Shown here in pieces: positions 43,910 through 46,004 of a DNA stretch of 46,004 bases. Origin of the DNA: Syncephalastrum monosporum B8922 (taxonomy: Eukaryota; Mucoromycota; Mucoromycetes; Mucorales; Syncephalastraceae); the NCBI GenBank assembly GCA_000697355.1, contig JNEN01000781.1, positions 1-46,004 of the forward strand, read 5' to 3'. Every line of letters starts with the position of its first letter. The first letter of the stretch is position 1. Under the pieces are notes generated by a model that made no database searches, was not told the origin of the DNA, and was given only the letters and a program-made list of their open reading frames with translations. Made by a program: the position numbers and the translations under genes.

Positions 43910-45179
43910 TTAATTATTTTTGCTACGTTGTGATATACGTTGAGACTTTCTCATAGGTAGATCTTGTGCAACAATTTTTCTTTTTGTTGGGTTAGCCTGT
44001 TGTTTATTGCTTTTAAGGTTATCTTTGCCTTTGTTATTATTAATGCTAGTAGCTGTCTTAATGGCTGTTTTACACGTTTGTTCTTTGTTACTGGGATCTT
44101 CGTTGCCTGAACGTTTCCAGTAGTTATTAATTGTGCTTCGCTGCGTAAAACTAGAAGCTGGTTCCCATGTGTCCTCTTTAGGTGTATAACCTTTCCATCT
44201 GACTTTATATTCATATCTACCAGGGCCTTTTTCCCTATGAGCTAGAATGTTATCCACTTCGTACAGTTCATCCTTGGGTATAATCTCATCTTGAGAAATT
44301 AATTTTAATGCAGAAGGTGGGTAGTCTCTGGGTAGCGTGTCACCCTTTTCATCTTGAAGAGAGTAAGATCCACCTCTTGTCTTGCGTGTTACAGTATAAG
44401 GTCCTTCATAGATAGGATCTAATTTACCGTGTTGCTGTAATTTAATCATAACTTGACTGTCCACAGGTATATCAATGATGTGGTGCTTCTTGTCAAAATT
44501 CTGCTTCTGTGCATTCAAAAGAGCTTGAGTTCTTTCGCTAATCGCAGGGAATACTAGTTCTTCCATATTCTTAATTCTTTGTTCCAAATCTTTTTGGCTT
44601 AATGGCTTCATTCCCGTGTGATTGCTATAGTCCTCAAATCCGTTAAGTTTTCGTACAAACATGAGCGTATATGGCGCTGTTTCGTGTCTCTTTGACACCT
44701 TGGCATTTAACGACAGTTGCACTGCTGGTACAAAAATGTCCCAATTCTTAACGGCACCTCTGATACACTTCTTCAGCGTTCTGACTGCAGATTGCACCCA
44801 TCGCTCCGCTACTCCATTCGACGCGGGTGATATGGTGTGACTAGTCTATGCTCAAAGCCCGTTGCTTCGGCTAACTTCTTTGCAAGTGAATTGACAAACT
44901 CTGTTCCGTTGTCGCTCTGTAGATATCTTGGGAATCCAAAATCACAAAATGTTTGTATTAGCGTTTTGACAATCGTATCTGATTGCTTGTCCGAGATTGG
45001 TCTGAGAATACAAAATCGTGTACATACATCGATTAAGACTAATAAATAATTATTACCCGTAAATGTCGTTTTGAAGGGTCCTGCTAGATCTATAGCCCAG
45101 TGATCGCATGGTAGATATGCACTGATGGGGCGTATCGGATGGTAACCTTTTTTGACAATGTTAAATTTCTGGCACTCGT
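43910..45179 (-). pseudogene. Ty3/gypsy chromovirus integrase-chromodomain end (copy B), disrupted
   Basis: Minus-strand translation from 45179 gives the integrase zinc-finger end (ECQKFNIVKKGYHPI). The core follows with IDLAGPF (first Asp) and QSDNGTEFVNSLA (second Asp), then VTPYHP. A one-base deletion near 44824 shifts the frame; SNGVAERWVQSAVRTLKKC (third acid) continues in the frame 44797-43910. The integrase C-terminal region (VMIKLQQHGKLDPIYEGPYT) and a chromodomain (YEYKVRWKGYTPKEDTWEP) follow, then a basic tail and a stop at 43910. The upstream polyprotein is cut off at 45180 by the LTR of copy A. The element cannot make an intact integrase. Confidence 0.88.
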
Positions 45180-45625
45180 TGAGATATAGCGAGAAAAATG
45201 GGCAGTAGAGAAAATAAAAGGTAACAAGAGAATGAGTGAGACTGAACTTATATTGAGTAAGTTAAGTATCAGGTAAAAAGATATGATAACTATGTCTATC
45301 CAACTATCGTCTTATATAGAATTAAATGTGTTTCATCCAGCTGAGTAGAAAGAACCAGTAATAAGATAATAAAATATTTTCATCGGGTACGGTGTACCTG
45401 TGATTGAATATACAATGGCAGATGCAGCTTGCATATGGAACTGTGCCATTAGATGAGAGAAGCGGTACGGAATACTTCTTTACGGTTTCATATGCAGTTA
45501 ATTGAACCGGCGACGGAGGAGTTGAATAAGTGCATGATAGCAACCGATGCTACGATTGGGTATAGAAGCTAGTCTAGACTTTCTCAAAGGTAACGAGATG
45601 ACCCGACGGGTGATGGTTTACCACA
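45180..45625 (-). mobile_element. 3' LTR of chromovirus copy A, inserted into copy B
   Basis: A 446-base LTR starting TGAGATATAG (45180) and ending TTACCACA (45625). It interrupts the copy B integrase reading frame exactly at 45179/45180. On the minus strand it is preceded by the polypurine tract CCTGGAGGGGGG. A 34-base block (45352-45385) is identical to the LTR remnant at 37426-37459. Confidence 0.8.
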
Positions 45626-45766
45626 TAGCCCCCCTCCAGGTTGCGTGCATGACGTCTACTGGAGATAATAATGTGTATGCATGTCATATGTTGATCATGG
45701 TGTGATAAGATATATGGGTGACTTGGATATATGTAACCATTGGTATATAACGCGTCTTGCGCGTAC

Positions 45767-46004
45767 CTATCGTCTGGCGGAAATTCGTTTCGAAGAGCGA
45801 GTCGCGACTGTACTACTACTCCTTTTCGCGTTACGATTGCTCTGACTCTGGGTATTTTTCTTGGTAATTTTCGTGCTAACATTTTTCTTAGCAATAGTTT
45901 TGGGTGTCTGCACGGGTATAACGTTGCGTGGAACCATGACTTCTTTTTGGTTAGGTTCTTGACCTATTTTCTTCCAGTAGTCAGATATAGTGTGCCTTTG
46001 CGTG
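45767..46004 (-). CDS. C-terminal end of copy A gypsy polyprotein (partial)
   Basis: The minus-strand frame enters from the right edge and stops at 45767. It begins TQRHTISDYWKKIGQEPNQ, parallel to TQRSTINNYWKRSGNEDPSN just after the copy B chromodomain, and ends in a Lys/Ser/Arg-rich tail. It is followed on the minus strand by its own 3' LTR, so copy A continues beyond the window and may be more complete. Confidence 0.75.
   Translation of the reverse strand, partial: TQRHTISDYWKKIGQEPNQKEVMVPRNVIPVQTPKTIAKKNVSTKITKKNTQSQSNRNAKRSSSTVATRSSKRISARR

Overview
This is nuclear DNA of a filamentous fungus, most likely a Mucoromycota (zygomycete) genome and probably one of the Mucorales. The genes carry short GT-AG introns, mostly 50-70 bases. 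They include an ERG6 sterol methyltransferase, a Ste12 factor with STE and C2H2 domains, a PH-CRIB-kinase PAK, RRN3, RINT1/Tip20 and SPB1. The repeats are fungal types: a chromodomain Ty3/gypsy element, a LINE, a Tc1/mariner fossil, a tnp2 transposase and a Fanzor. The genus is not determinable from the sequence alone.

Left edge (1-1458): a eukaryotic TnpB-like RNA-guided nuclease gene (Fanzor). It is cut by the window edge. Its three RuvC acidic positions and zinc finger are readable in one spliced frame, but an in-frame TGA lies just before the RuvC-II region. Of everything in the window, this comes closest to an exciting system.

Housekeeping core (1781-35002): twelve genes. In order these are a disordered Gln-rich protein (-), a small protein ending in a CaaX motif (-), a membrane protein (+), RRN3 (-), a secreted FAD amine oxidase (-), Ste12 (-), a Cla4-type PAK kinase (+), a Ser-rich membrane protein (+), RINT1/Tip20 (+), SPB1 (-), ERG6 (+) and a 2H-phosphoesterase-like protein (-). 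I resolved exons to the base wherever both splice sites and the reading phase agreed. Ste12 and the PAK kinase, the downstream and upstream ends of one MAPK signalling logic, are divergent neighbours across a 4.5 kb gene-free gap. RRN3 and SPB1 both serve ribosome production. RINT1 serves Golgi-ER traffic and ERG6 serves ergosterol synthesis.

Right part (about 35.3-46.0 kb): a nested transposon graveyard. It holds a decayed Tc1/mariner transposase, LTR fragments, the 3' end of a LINE with a poly(A) tail, a foldback sequence and an apparently intact nine-exon tnp2 transposase gene with a divergent coiled-coil ORF. It ends with two chromovirus (Ty3/gypsy) copies, one inserted in the integrase of the other. 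I found no rRNA, CRISPR array or convincing tRNA.
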